From: Burkholderiales bacterium
GTDB taxonomy: Bacteria > Pseudomonadota > Gammaproteobacteria > Burkholderiales > Burkholderiaceae_E
Reading direction: 5' to 3'
Length of the DNA: 64,000 nt
Assembly: GCA_003577305.1 (NCBI GenBank)
Contig: QEVL01000001.1
Coordinates: forward strand, 62,001 to 126,000
Positions within the stretch are counted from its first letter, which is position 1. The number at the start of each line of letters is the position of its first letter. Made by a program: the position numbers and the translations under genes. The notes under the pieces were generated by a model that worked only from the letters and a program-made list of their open reading frames with translations, was not told the origin of the DNA and did not search any database. Below are positions 1 through 9,700 of the stretch, piece by piece.

Positions 1-249
1 GATGCCGGCCTGCGCGATCCCGGGCGTGGCGCGCTTCGTGATGTCCTCGCCGTCGAAGCGCACCTGGCCGGCGGACGCGGTCCACAGCCCCATGATCGTG
101 CGCAGCGTGGTCGTCTTGCCGGCGCCGTTGCGGCCCAGCAGCATCGTGGTGCGGCCGGCCGGCACGTCGAAGTCGACGCCGTGCAGGATGTGATACGCAC
201 CGATGTGCGTGTGCACCCCGGTAAGCGCGAGAAGCGGCCGATCGCTCAC
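1..249 (-). CDS. livF: LivF-type ABC transporter ATPase, partial (C-terminal part lies beyond the window)
   Basis: ATP-binding subunit of a branched-chain amino acid/amide (HAAT-family) importer, acting at the inner face of the cytoplasmic membrane. Only the first 83 residues are present. The Walker A motif GRNGAGKT is at about residues 39-46, followed by TTLRTIMGL, which is typical of LivF. The start is a GTG at 249-247 whose bases overlap the TGA stop of livG (246-248), a GTGA junction implying translational coupling. It follows livG in the same minus-strand operon. The permease genes (LivH, LivM) are not in the window and may lie further downstream. The transported substrate cannot be told from this fragment. 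Confidence 0.9.
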   Translation of the reverse strand, partial: MSDRPLLALTGVHTHIGAYHILHGVDFDVPAGRTTMLLGRNGAGKTTTLRTIMGLWTASAGQVRFDGEDITKRATPGIAQAGI

Positions 250-1025
250 GCGGGCGCCTGCGCCTCTTCGTCGTCGGCCGGCATGCCCAGGTAGGCCTGC
301 TGCACCACCGGCGAGGCGATCACCTCGGCGGGCGCGCCGTCGGCGGCCAGCTTGCCGTTGTGCAGCACGATGATGCGGTCCGACAGTTCACGCACCACGT
401 CCATCTTGTGCTCGACCAGCAGGATCGTCCTGCTCGTGTCGCGCTTGATCTCGCGGATCAGGTCGAGGATCACCGGTACTTCGTCCACGCTCATTCCCGC
501 AGTCGGCTCGTCGAACATGAACACCATCGGCTCGAGCGCGAGCAGGATGCCGACTTCGAGCTTGCGCTGGTCGCCGTGCGGCAGGCTGCTCGCCGGCGCA
601 TCGCGTCGCGCCGCCAGCGCGATCCGCTCCAGGATCGCCTCGGCCTCGGCAACCAGCGCGCGGTGATTCGACCAGATCGACCACAGGTTCAACCCCAGCC
701 CGCGCCGCGCCTGGACCGCCAGGCGCACGTTTTCCAGCACGCTCAGGTTCGGGAACAGGTTGGTGAGCTGGAAGGCGCGCCCCAGGCCGCGGCGCGTGCG
801 CTCGGGCGCCGGCAGCGAACTGACCTCGTCGCCGCCCACGAACACCTGGCCTGCCGTGGCCTCGAGCTGGCCGGAGATCAGGTTGAAGTAGGTCGTCTTG
901 CCGGCGCCGTTCGGGCCGACGATCGCGGTCAGCGTGCCTGGCCAGAACGCGCACGACACCGCGTCGACGGCCACGTGGCCGCCGAACCGGACCGTCAACT
1001 CCCGCGTTTCGAGCGATGGGGTCAT
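246..1025 (-). CDS. livG: LivG-type ABC transporter ATPase
   Basis: Second ATPase of the branched-chain amino acid/amide importer (259 aa). Visible motifs are Walker A GPNGAGKT at about 37-44, a LivG-type signature LPHGDQRKLE in place of the usual LSGGQ, Walker B ending in DEPTAGMS near 172-179, and the H-loop VEHKMDVV. The ATG at 1025 begins MTPSLETREL, which starts right at the beta strand leading into the nucleotide-binding fold. The open frame runs upstream to 1496 but passes through an inverted-repeat element, so that extension is rejected. The stop overlaps the GTG start of livF. The distance from the binding-protein gene (about 530 bases, with a strong hairpin) suggests lower or separate expression of the ATPases. 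Confidence 0.92.
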   Translation of the reverse strand: MTPSLETRELTVRFGGHVAVDAVSCAFWPGTLTAIVGPNGAGKTTYFNLISGQLEATAGQVFVGGDEVSSLPAPERTRRGLGRAFQLTNLFPNLSVLENVRLAVQARRGLGLNLWSIWSNHRALVAEAEAILERIALAARRDAPASSLPHGDQRKLEVGILLALEPMVFMFDEPTAGMSVDEVPVILDLIREIKRDTSRTILLVEHKMDVVRELSDRIIVLHNGKLAADGAPAEVIASPVVQQAYLGMPADDEEAQAPA

Positions 1026-1051
1026 CGTTGCGTACGATGGTCTGAGCGTGA

Positions 1052-1355
1052 CGCCGAGTCGGCGACGCGGGCCGGTGCGCTTCGCGAATGGGCCGAGGGG
1101 TGGGCCCGCGGCCCCGTCGGCGTGCCACGTAGCCGGCCTTCGGCTCCCCTGCGCTGCTCGCCGCCGCGGGCGGCTGCGCAACTCGCCCTCGCCGCGGCGG
1201 CCCTGCGGGCCTTGCGGCTCGGAGCTCGAACAGTGCTCGCCGACCCCTCCCGCGGCGGCTGCGCTGCTCGGCGGCTTCGAGGCACGCCGGCGGGGCCGCG
1301 GGCCCACCCCTCGGCCCATTCGCGAAGCGCACCGGCCCGCGTCGCCGACTCGGTG
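1052..1355. repeat. Long inverted repeat, 75-base arms (REP/MITE-like element) between livK and livG
   Basis: The left arm 1052-1126 and right arm 1281-1355 are reverse complements over 75 bases with two mismatches by eye. They enclose a 154-base GC-rich centre. The arms contain shorter palindromic cores (for example GCCGAGTCGGC). No transposase gene is present. The centre reads open in several frames but shows no protein-like sequence. It fills most of the 1026-1556 gap between the ATPase genes and the binding-protein gene. I see no promoter that I could defend in the remaining 1356-1503. The structure fits a non-autonomous intergenic repeat. Confidence 0.85.
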
Positions 1356-1503
1356 TCCTGCACCGTCGCGGCGTGCGATGGAGAACCCATCGTCGCAACG
1401 GCTCCCGTCAGCCGGGTTGGATGCGATGTCGGCGGCATGCGCGCGCTCTTCATGCTCGTATGCCGTCCGGTTCGTCCCATCGCTCTTCAGCCCCACTCAC
1501 CGC

Positions 1504-1550
1504 ACGCCGATGCACGGCGCCGCTGGGCGAGCGGCGCCGTGCATCGGCGT
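1504..1550 (-). terminator. Perfect 21-base-pair hairpin just after the livK stop codon
   Basis: Arms 1504-1524 and 1530-1550 are perfect reverse complements with a 5-base loop (GGGCG). On the minus strand the stem begins 7 bases after the livK stop. There is no T-tract behind it, so it is probably not a classical intrinsic terminator. Such hairpins between binding-protein and ATPase genes often protect the upstream mRNA or reduce read-through, giving excess binding protein. Confidence 0.75.
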
Positions 1551-1556
1551 CGCGCT

Positions 1557-2756
1557 TCACCGCTTGTTGCGGATCGGGATCTGCATCTCCTCCGGCTTGA
1601 TCTCGTCCACCAGCTCGGGCACGCCCCACGGGAAAGCCGGGTCGTTCTTGATGCGGAAGTGGTACATCGACTGCATCGCCTGATGGTCTTCCTTGCGGAA
1701 GGTCATCTTGCCCTTCGGCGTATCGAAGCTCATGCCTTCCATCGTCCTGATCAGCGTCTCGGTCTTCGTGTCGCCGCCGGTCTTCTTCAGCGCCTCGACC
1801 ACCGCCATCGCCGCGGCCATGCCGCCCGCGGTGAAGAAATCGGGCGGCGACTTGAAGCGCTTGTAGTGCTCGGTGATCAGCCAGTTGTTGGCGGCGTTCT
1901 TCGGGATGTCGAAGTAGTAGTAGGTGGCGCCTTCCATGCCGGGGAAGGCCTTGTACGCGGCCATCGCCGGCAGGATGTTGCCGCCGGTGGCGATTTCGAT
2001 GCCGTAGCGCTTCGGATCGAGATCGGCGATCTTGAACGGGTTGCCAGCACCGGCCCAGATGATGAAGATCACCTTGCGACCCGGCTTGTCTTTCAGCGCG
2101 TCGAACAGCCGCTGCGCCCCCGCGGTGAAGTCGGTGGTGTTGGTGGGCAGGTATTCCTCGTGGACGATCTTCGCCTTCTTCAGCGCGTCCCTGAAGGCCT
2201 TCACGCCGTCACGGCCGAATGCGTAGTCCTGCGCCAGCGTCGCGACCGAGACGCCTTCCTTGTCGAGCGCCACCGCGTTCGAGATCGCGTCCTGCGACGA
2301 ATTGCGGCCGGTGCGGAAGACGTAGCGGTTCCACTTGTCGCCGGTGATCGAGTCGGCGACCGCCGGCTCGACCAGCAGGATCTTCTTGTATTCCTCGGCC
2401 ACCGGCAGCAACGCCAGCGCCACCCCCGACGAGGTCGGCCCGATCGCGAGGTCGACCTTGTCGTCGGCATAGGCTGCCTGCAGCAGCGCCTTGCCCACGT
2501 CGGGCTTGCCCTGGTCGTCCTTCTCGATCAGCACGATCTTGCGGCCGTTCACCGTCATCGTGCCCCCCGTCGCGTAGTCGAAGCCCAGCATCAGCCCGGT
2601 CTGCGTCTGCGCGCCGTAGGCCTGAAGCGCGCCGGTCTTCGAGTAGACGTGGGCGATCCTGATGTCCTTCGCGACGGCGGCGCCGGCCAGCACTGCGCCG
2701 GCGACCAGCGGCAGCGCGAAGCGGCTGGCGCGCTTCAGGAGCGGGGAAAATTGCAT
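1557..2756 (-). CDS. Periplasmic amino acid/amide-binding protein of ABC transporter (LivK/Peripla_BP_6 family)
   Basis: Exported solute-binding protein (399 aa) that captures substrate for the importer encoded downstream. Residues 1-29 form a signal peptide with a hydrophobic core (ALPLVAGAVLAGA) and a likely cut after AVA. The mature part begins KDIRIAHVYSKTGALQAYG, the first strand of type I periplasmic binding folds, and a GPTSSGVALALLPVAEE stretch follows. The ATG at 2756 is preceded by a GAGGAGAG ribosome-binding site 6-7 bases upstream, so the 32-residue upstream extension is rejected. It is followed by a strong hairpin, the inverted repeat, and then livG-livF. The family also covers aromatic compounds and urea, so the ligand is unknown. 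Confidence 0.92.
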   Translation of the reverse strand: MQFSPLLKRASRFALPLVAGAVLAGAAVAKDIRIAHVYSKTGALQAYGAQTQTGLMLGFDYATGGTMTVNGRKIVLIEKDDQGKPDVGKALLQAAYADDKVDLAIGPTSSGVALALLPVAEEYKKILLVEPAVADSITGDKWNRYVFRTGRNSSQDAISNAVALDKEGVSVATLAQDYAFGRDGVKAFRDALKKAKIVHEEYLPTNTTDFTAGAQRLFDALKDKPGRKVIFIIWAGAGNPFKIADLDPKRYGIEIATGGNILPAMAAYKAFPGMEGATYYYFDIPKNAANNWLITEHYKRFKSPPDFFTAGGMAAAMAVVEALKKTGGDTKTETLIRTMEGMSFDTPKGKMTFRKEDHQAMQSMYHFRIKNDPAFPWGVPELVDEIKPEEMQIPIRNKR

Positions 2757-3290
2757 CGAGTCTCTCCTCGTGGGGGGTCTGGGAGCCCGCCTGCGGGCGA
2801 AGACTGCACCCCAGGCGAGCCGCTGGCGTACCAGCCGCACCAGCTGCGGCAACTGCCTGGTGCGGAAGGATTCGCAAGAAGGCAGACAATGCCGTACCAG
2901 TCACATTGCCTGCAATCCGGACAATCATCATAAGGCCGCCGCCGGAATTCCGTCATCGGCATTCGCTGCACCAGCCGGAAACGACCCGGTCGCCGGTGCA
3001 TCGCGCGTCCGTGAAAACGCCGCGTTTGCGTGCCACGGAGCGAACGGACTCATCCGGAACCGTCGCTGAGCGAACACCTACCGGCACGCGGTGATCGCGG
3101 GACCCTCGGCTGGGCGATGCGCATCACCGGCGCTCGCTGGACCCCGGCACCGGTCGCCGGCTACACTGCGTGGCCGGCGACTGCAGTATCCGTTTCGAAG
3201 GCGTGCGGTTCCTGTGTTCACGCACGCCGGCAGATTGCTGCAGTTGCAGGAGCGGCGCGCCACCAGCGCTGGCCCGGGCTTCACGCACCG
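2757..3290. other. Intergenic region without a recognisable gene
   Basis: This separates the minus-strand livK from the plus-strand TPR gene. Short open frames on both strands carry no protein-like composition or ribosome-binding sites. The livK promoter must lie here, but I find no clean -35/-10 pair. I see no RNA gene or repeat. Confidence 0.6.
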
Positions 3291-3983
3291 ATGGCGACAA
3301 TGCCCAGTCAATCGCAGCCTTCAGGCGCACCGAATGAGGCGCGCAGCCCCGCCTCACGACTCCTCGTCGCACTGATCCTCGTGGCTCCGGCGCTGGTGAT
3401 CGCGGCGTACTGGGCTCTGGCGATTGCGCCTTCGAAGCATTCGCTTGCGCCTGCGCCGCCACAGCACGCCACACCCGCGATTCAGCCTGGCCCGCGCAGC
3501 GCACAGTCTCCCGCCAGCCCGGACGGCACGCCGGCGGCAGGTGTACCCGGGGACGCCGAAGCGATGGCCATGCGCCTGGCCGCGCGCCTCGAACGCGAGC
3601 CGCAGGATGCGAACGGCTGGCGTACGCTGGCGCGCACCTGGTACGTGATGGCACGCTTTCCCGAGGCGGTCGCGGCCTACGAAAAGCTTGCCGCGCTCGG
3701 ACCGCTCGACGCCGACGTGCTCGCCGACTATGCCGACGCAACCGCAATGGCACAGGGCAGCGAGCTGACGGGCGCGCCGATGGAACTGGTGCATCGCGCC
3801 CTCGCGCTGAATCCGGCGCAGTGGAAGGCGCTGTCGATCGCGGCCACCGACGCGTTCCGGCGCAACGACACGCCCGCCGCGATCGCGTACTGGGAGCGTG
3901 CACTCGCCGCGGTGCCGGCGGATTCGCCGATGGCGGGGTCGATCCGCGCGAGCCTCGCCGAGGCGCGCCGTTCCTCGCCCTGA
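3291..3983 (+). CDS. CcmI/NrfG-like tetratricopeptide protein, membrane anchored
   Basis: 230-residue protein with one N-terminal membrane anchor (about residues 20-43, LLVALILVAPALVIAAYWAL), a Pro/Ala-rich linker, then TPR repeats facing the periplasm. The C-terminal half (for example LADYADATAMAQ and RALALNPAQWKAL) matches the CcmI/CycH C-terminal domain, which presents apocytochrome c to the haem ligase. The start chosen is the ATG at 3291, because the in-frame extension upstream to 3030 has no protein-like character. No ccm genes are nearby, so it is an orphan copy or an NrfG-like relative. The family call is good; the role in cytochrome c assembly is inferred. Confidence 0.75.
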   Translation: MATMPSQSQPSGAPNEARSPASRLLVALILVAPALVIAAYWALAIAPSKHSLAPAPPQHATPAIQPGPRSAQSPASPDGTPAAGVPGDAEAMAMRLAARLEREPQDANGWRTLARTWYVMARFPEAVAAYEKLAALGPLDADVLADYADATAMAQGSELTGAPMELVHRALALNPAQWKALSIAATDAFRRNDTPAAIAYWERALAAVPADSPMAGSIRASLAEARRSSP

Positions 3984-4059
3984 GCAGGCAGCAAACCCGG
4001 ACCAGCCGGTAGTCTGGCCGGATGCGCCAGGACTGGCAGCAGCGGGGACCCCTGCGGCA

Positions 4060-5094
4060 ATGATCGAGATCGACGGCTCCACCGGCGAAGGCGGCGGACA
4101 ACTGGTGCGTACCGCGGTCGCACTGGCCGCGATCACCGGCAGGGCGCTGCACCTCACGAAGATCCGTGCGCGCAGGGCGCGCCCGGGCCTGGCCGCACAG
4201 CATCTGGCGGCGGTGAAGGCGGTCGCCGAGTTGTGCGGGGCTCGGGTCGACGGACTGGAGCTGGCCTCGCAGGAGCTCCGCTTCGACCCCGGCGCGCTGC
4301 GCGTGGGCACGCATCTCTTCGAAGTCGGCACCGCGGGCAGCGTCACGCTGGTGCTGCAGGCGCTGATTCCGGTGATGCTCGCGGCGCGGACGCGGGCGAC
4401 GGTGCGCGTGATCGGCGGCACCGACGTGCGCGCCGCGCCGCCTTTCGACTACCTGCGCGAGCTGCTGCTGCCGCTGTTGCGCCGCGTCGGCGTGAGTGCG
4501 CGCGCCGAGGTCGTGCGCCGCGGCTACTACCCGCGCGGCGGCGGCGAGATCGAGTGCGTGGTCGAGCCCTCGGTGCTGCGGCCGGTCGACCTGAGCGAAC
4601 CCGGCGGGCTCGCATCGATCGACATGTACTCGCACGTCGCCAACCTGCCTGCGCACATCGCGCAGCGAATGGCGTCTTCGGCGCGCGACGCACTGGCCCA
4701 CCTGCCCGAACCGGCGCTGCACATGACGGTGCTCGACCCGGACCAGGCGATCGGCCCGGGCGGCGCGATCGTGCTGCGCGCGCGCACCGCCCACAGCCTG
4801 CTCGGCGCCGGTCGCGTGGCGCAGCGCGGTGTGCCTGCCGAGCAGCTCGGCGCCGAAGCGGCCGCCGAACTGCGCAGCGATCTCGGGTCGGGTGCGGCGC
4901 TCGACATCCACGCCGCCGACCAGCTGCTGGTCTACCTCGCGCTCGCCGGGCCCGGGTCGCGCTTCACGACGCGCGCTCTGACGAGTCATGCGCGAACCGC
5001 GATGTGGCTGATCGAGCGCTTCGTGCCGGTGCGCTTCGAGGTCGACGAGCAGCCGATGCGAACGGCGGTGCGGGTTGCGGCCGCGCCGGGCTAG
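4060..5094 (+). CDS. rtcA: RNA 3'-terminal phosphate cyclase
   Basis: ATP-dependent enzyme (344 aa) converting RNA 3'-phosphate ends to 2',3'-cyclic phosphates, acting in RNA end repair. The N-terminus IEIDGSTGEGGGQLVRTAVA and the later GGTDVRAAPPFDY and RRGYYPRGGGE motifs are diagnostic of RtcA. The SHARTAM segment near the C-terminus supplies the histidine that is adenylated in the family. The ATG at 4060 sits exactly where the family begins; the open frame upstream is unrelated sequence. In many bacteria rtcA sits beside the ligase rtcB and the sigma-54 regulator rtcR. Neither is here, although a broken sigma-54 activator lies 29 kb away and is of a different type (PAS-containing). Confidence 0.95.
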   Translation: MIEIDGSTGEGGGQLVRTAVALAAITGRALHLTKIRARRARPGLAAQHLAAVKAVAELCGARVDGLELASQELRFDPGALRVGTHLFEVGTAGSVTLVLQALIPVMLAARTRATVRVIGGTDVRAAPPFDYLRELLLPLLRRVGVSARAEVVRRGYYPRGGGEIECVVEPSVLRPVDLSEPGGLASIDMYSHVANLPAHIAQRMASSARDALAHLPEPALHMTVLDPDQAIGPGGAIVLRARTAHSLLGAGRVAQRGVPAEQLGAEAAAELRSDLGSGAALDIHAADQLLVYLALAGPGSRFTTRALTSHARTAMWLIERFVPVRFEVDEQPMRTAVRVAAAPG

Positions 5095-5156
5095 TACGGG
5101 CAAGCACCCTGTTTCGCGCACCAGTGCACCAGGCGGGCGCCCGATGCCGCTGTGGT

Positions 5157-6434
5157 TCAGGGGCGCGTGCAGAAGTCCGAACACTCCCACAATCGCCCGG
5201 CTTCGAGCATCAGTCGCCAGCGCGCCAGCCAGGCGTCGACCGCAGCACCGGCGGCGCCGAGCTGCTGTTCGCTGGCGAGCCGCCTGGCCGCCAGCACGTC
5301 GGCGAGCGAGCCTTCGCCCAGCTGGTAGCCACGGGCGAGTCCCCGCGCGGCCTGATCGAGCTTGTCCTGCGCAAGCCGGGCGCGCTGCCATCCGCCCCAC
5401 GCGAGCTGCGCTTCACGCAGCCGCAGTCCGGCGTCGGTTGCTGCGCGGCGCTGCGCCTCGTCGCGCAGCAACGCGGCGGCCGCCGCGCGCGAGCCGGCCG
5501 CGCGCGCGGCGGCCGCGCGGTATTCACCGCCGAACGGAATGCTGAACACCACCCCCACGAAATGCTCGTTGGCGTTGCGTGCCTGACCCACGCGCAGACC
5601 GACCGTGGGATCGGGCCGCCGCTCGAGCTGCTCGACGCGCAGCTGCTCCTCGGCCACCCGCAGCTCGCGGCGCGCCGATTCGAGTTCCGGCGCGTGCGCA
5701 AGCTGCGCATCGATCCATTCGGCGTCCTCGGCGGGCGAGGCCGGCGGATCGGGCAGCTGCACCGGCTGCGGAAAAGTCAGTGCCGGAAACTGTCGCTCGA
5801 GCGCCTCGCGCGCCGCCTGGGCGCGGCCTTCGGCCACGACGGCCTGGGCCTGCGCCTGCGCCACCGCAGCCTCCACCTGCACCTGCTCGATACGCGCGGC
5901 GTCGCCCAGGCGCTGGCGCTTCGCCACCGCGTCGGCCTGTGCCTGCAGCAGTGCGACCTGTTCGACCCAGACCCGTGCGGCTTCGCGTTCGCGCAGCCAC
6001 GACCCATAGCGATCGAGCAGAGCGCGCGCCTGTTCGCGCCAGGCGAGGCTGCGCATCGCACGCGCCAGTTCGACGCGCGAGCCTCCCAGCCGATCGGCCG
6101 CGTCGCGCTTGCCGGGCCGGCGCAGCGTGCGCTCCAGTCCCGCCTCCCACTCGATGGTGTTGTCGGGCGACGCGTCGCGGATCTGCCGCTGCGCGACGCC
6201 CACGCTGCCGACCCACTCATGCGGCCCGGTCAGTGCCTGCCGGTGCGTTTCCTGTTCGGTGCCGATCGACTGGCTTGCGGCACGCCACGCGGGTGACTGC
6301 GACAGCACCGCCGCCACTTCGCGATCGGGAGGCAGCAGCGGTTCGTCGGTCGCGGCTGCGCTTGCCCGGGCATGAGCCGCAATTGCGGTCGCAAGCGCCA
6401 GCACGAGCGCGCGACGCGCCGCCGCGCGTCTCAT
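5157..6434 (-). CDS. czcC: CzcC-like outer-membrane channel protein of RND metal efflux
   Basis: TolC-family outer-membrane factor (425 aa) that completes a tripartite efflux pump with the CzcB and CzcA proteins upstream. A signal peptide (MRRAAARRALVLALATAIAAHA) is followed by two long alpha-helical repeats rich in Ala, Gln, Arg and Glu. The segment EHFVGVVFSIPFGGEYRAA is the typical second-repeat beta strand of CzcC. The ATG at 6434 overlaps the stop of the 117-aa gene (ATGA), indicating coupling. It is the last gene of the operon and converges on rtcA. Confidence 0.88.
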   Translation of the reverse strand: MRRAAARRALVLALATAIAAHARASAAATDEPLLPPDREVAAVLSQSPAWRAASQSIGTEQETHRQALTGPHEWVGSVGVAQRQIRDASPDNTIEWEAGLERTLRRPGKRDAADRLGGSRVELARAMRSLAWREQARALLDRYGSWLREREAARVWVEQVALLQAQADAVAKRQRLGDAARIEQVQVEAAVAQAQAQAVVAEGRAQAAREALERQFPALTFPQPVQLPDPPASPAEDAEWIDAQLAHAPELESARRELRVAEEQLRVEQLERRPDPTVGLRVGQARNANEHFVGVVFSIPFGGEYRAAAARAAGSRAAAAALLRDEAQRRAATDAGLRLREAQLAWGGWQRARLAQDKLDQAARGLARGYQLGEGSLADVLAARRLASEQQLGAAGAAVDAWLARWRLMLEAGRLWECSDFCTRP

Positions 6435-6784
6435 GCCAACTCCTGCGCGAGTTCGTGGCGCGACAAGTGCCCGAAAGTGCCGAACGCTTCCACCGGCAAC
6501 ATCCAGTAGCCGCCTTCGACGTTCTCGAGAAGCACGCGCAGCGAGCTCACCAGCGACAGGCACAGCTCGCGCTCCAGGACCAGTTTCACTTCCACGCGCT
6601 CGGCGAAGCCCCGCACGCGCTCGTCGTCGGCCTGCAGCTGGACCAGCGGCCCGCGCGCCGCCACCCGATGAACGCTGAACTCGATGCGCCGGTCGGGGTG
6701 CTCGAGCAGCCAGTCGACGACCCGGTCTTCGGCGCTCGCCGGGATCAGCAATACCAGGCACACGAGGGGTGAAAGGGCTGTCAT
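6431..6784 (-). CDS. Small exported protein of unknown function inside the czc operon
   Basis: 117 residues with a signal peptide (MTALSPLVCLVLLIPASA, probable cut after ASA). The mature domain is charged, with no cysteine pair or His-rich metal motif. It contains a hydrophobic patch CLSLVSSLRVLLENVEGG and ends HELAQELA. I do not recognise the family. Its start overlaps the czcA stop and its stop overlaps the czcC start, both as ATGA, so it is made in step with the pump. A periplasmic accessory or metal-handling role is only an inference from position. Confidence 0.75.
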   Translation of the reverse strand: MTALSPLVCLVLLIPASAEDRVVDWLLEHPDRRIEFSVHRVAARGPLVQLQADDERVRGFAERVEVKLVLERELCLSLVSSLRVLLENVEGGYWMLPVEAFGTFGHLSRHELAQELA

Positions 6785-9700
6785 GTCGATACCTCCGCAT
6801 CACGAGTGGGCGGCGGCGGCGCACCGAAGCGCCGGAACATCGCCGGCAACAGCAACAGGGTCAGCGCGGTCGATGACACCAGCCCGCCGATCACCACGAT
6901 CGCGAGCGGGCGCTGGATCTCGGAGCCCGGGCCGGTGGCGAACAGCAGCGGCACCAGTCCGCCGGCGGTGATCGCCGCGGTCATCATCACCGGACGCAGT
7001 CGCCGCTTCGCGCCGTCGACCGCGGCTTGCGCAATCGGCATGCCCTGCGCGAGCAACTGGTTGAAATGGCTCACCAGCACCACGCCGTTGAGCACGGCGA
7101 TGCCCAGCAGCGCGATGAAACCCACCGAGGCCGGCACCGACACGTATTCGCCGGCGATCGCGAGGCCGAACACGCCGCCGACCAGCGCCAGCGGGATGTT
7201 CGAGAGCACCAGCAGCGTCTGGCGCAGCGACCCGAAAGTGGAGAACAGCAGGAACGCGATCAACGCCAGCGCCACCGGAATCACGATCGACAGTCGCCGC
7301 GCCGCGCGCTGCTGGTTCTCGAACTGGCCGCCCCAGGCGATCGCATAGCCCCCGGGCAAATCGACCGCGCGCTCCACCGCCGCACGCGCCTCATCGACGA
7401 AGCCGACCAGGTCGCGGCCGCGCACGTTGGTCTGTACCACAGCGAAGCGTTGCGCCTGCTCGCGGTCGATGCGCACCGGACCGTCGGTGCGCCGCAGGCT
7501 CGCCACCGAGGCAAGCGGGATCGAGACTCCCGCGTCGGTCGTGAGCCGCAGCGCCTCGAAACCGGCCGGCGACGCGCGCAGCGATTCGCTGCCGCGGATC
7601 ACGATCGGCGTGCGTCGGCCTGCTTCGTGCACCACGCCGATCGGCTGGCCCTCGACCCAGCGCCGCAGGTCGGCCTGGATGCGCTCGGCATTCAGCCCGA
7701 CGCGGCCGGCGGCGAGGCGATCGATGCCCACCTGCAGGTATTGCACGCCCTCGTTGCGCACCGTCAGCGTGTCGGTGGCCCCCGGCAGCGCGGCGAGCAC
7801 GCCCTCGATCCGGGTTGCGAGGCGATTCAGGGTGGCGAGCTCCGGGCCGTAGATCTTGACCGCGACGTCGCCGCGCACCCCGGTGAGCATCTCCGAGACG
7901 CGCATGTCGATCGGCTGCGTGAAGCTGACCACCAGGCCAGGAAAGTCTTCCGTCACCGCGCGCAACTCGCCGGTGAGCCATTCCTTGTCCGGACGGCGCC
8001 ACTCGTCGCGCGGGGCCAGCACCAGGAAGGCGTCGCTCTCGTTCAACCCCATCGGATCGAGCCCGAGTTCGTCCGAGCCGCTGCGCGCCACGATGCTCTT
8101 CACCTCGGGTACGCGCTCGAGGATTTCACGCTGCAGCCGCAGGTCGAGCGCCACCGTGGTGCCCAGGCCGATCGAGGGGAGCTTCTCGATCTGCATGATG
8201 ATGTCGCCTTCGTCGAGCTCCGGCATGAACGACTTGCCAAGGTGCACGAACATCGCGCCGGCGGCTGCGAACGAAACCAGTGCGATGCCCACGACCCAGC
8301 GCTCGTGCGCCATCGCCAGCGCAAGCACGCGATCGTAGGCACGCGCCAGGTGTCGCACCAGCCAGGGCTCGTGCGCCGGTGCGCTGCGCAGCAGCCACGA
8401 GGCGAGCACCGGCACCACGGTGAGCGACAACAGCAGCGACACCGCCAGCGCGAACACGATGGTGAGCGCCACCGGCGCGAACATCTTGCCCTCGAGCCCT
8501 TGCAGGCTGAGCAGCGGCAGGAACACGATGATGATGATCGCGATGCCCGAGGCCACCGGGGCGGCAACCTCGCGGGCCGCTCGATACACCAGGTGCAGCA
8601 ACGGCAGACGGCGCGCCCGGTCGCCGCTGGCCAGCGCGGTCTCGACGTTCTCGATGACCACGACGGCCCCATCGATCAGCATGCCGATCGCGATCGCCAG
8701 GCCGCCCAGGCTCATCAGGTTGGCCGATAACCCGAATTGGCGCATCAGCAGGAAGGTGCCGAGCGCCGACAGCGGCAGCATCAGCGCGACCACGATCGCC
8801 GCGCGCAGGTTGCCCAGGAAGGCGAGCAGCAGCGCGATCACCAGCACCACCGCCTCGAGCAGCGCCTTGCCCACCGTGTTCACCGCGCGATCGACCAGCC
8901 CGCTGCGGTCGTAGAACGGCACCACGGTCATGCCGGCCGGCAGCGAGGGCGCCATCGCGGCCAGCCGCGCCTTGACAGCGGCGACCACCTGGCGCGCATT
9001 GGCCCCGCGCAGCCCGAGAACCAGTCCCTCGACCGCCTCGCCCTGGCCGTCGCGGGTGACCGCCCCGTAGCGGGTGAGCGCACCGATGCGGACCTGCGCA
9101 ACGTCACCGACGCGCACCACGCGGCCATCGGCGGCATGGACCACCGTCTCGCGCAGGTCGTCGAGATCGTGCACCGCGCCTTCCGCGCGCACGATCAATG
9201 CCTCCTCGCCGTTGTCCAGCCGCCCGGCGCCGTCGTTGCGATTGCCGGCCGCGATCGCGTCTTCGAGCTGTGCGAGCGTGATTCCCCGGGCCAGGAGCGC
9301 CACCGGGTCGGGCACCACCTCGAAGGTGCGAACCATGCCGCCCAGGCTGTTCACGTCGGCCACGCCAGGCAGCGTGCGCAGAGCCGGACGCACCACCCAG
9401 TCGAGCACGCGCCGCTTCTCGTCGAGCGATTGCGGCCCCTCCAGCGTGAACATGTACATCTCGCCCAGCGGCGTGGTGATCGGCGCCAGCCCGCCGCTGG
9501 CGTTCGGCGGCAGATCGTTCATCACGCCGGCCAGCCGCTCGCCCACCTGCTGGCGCGCCCAGTAGACGTCGGTACCGTCCTCGAAATCGATCGTGATGTC
9601 GACCAGCGCGTACTTGGAGACCGAGCGCAGCATCACCTGGCGCGGAATCCCGAGCAGTTCCTGCTCGATCGGCATCGTGATCCGCGTCTCGACTTCTTCC

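Noticed and set aside
360..2933. Very long open frame on the plus strand opposite the livG/livK region (857 codons)
   Set aside because: High GC makes the antisense frame of real genes stay open. The sequence has no family signature and the composition is Arg/His/Gln-rich, as expected for a shadow.
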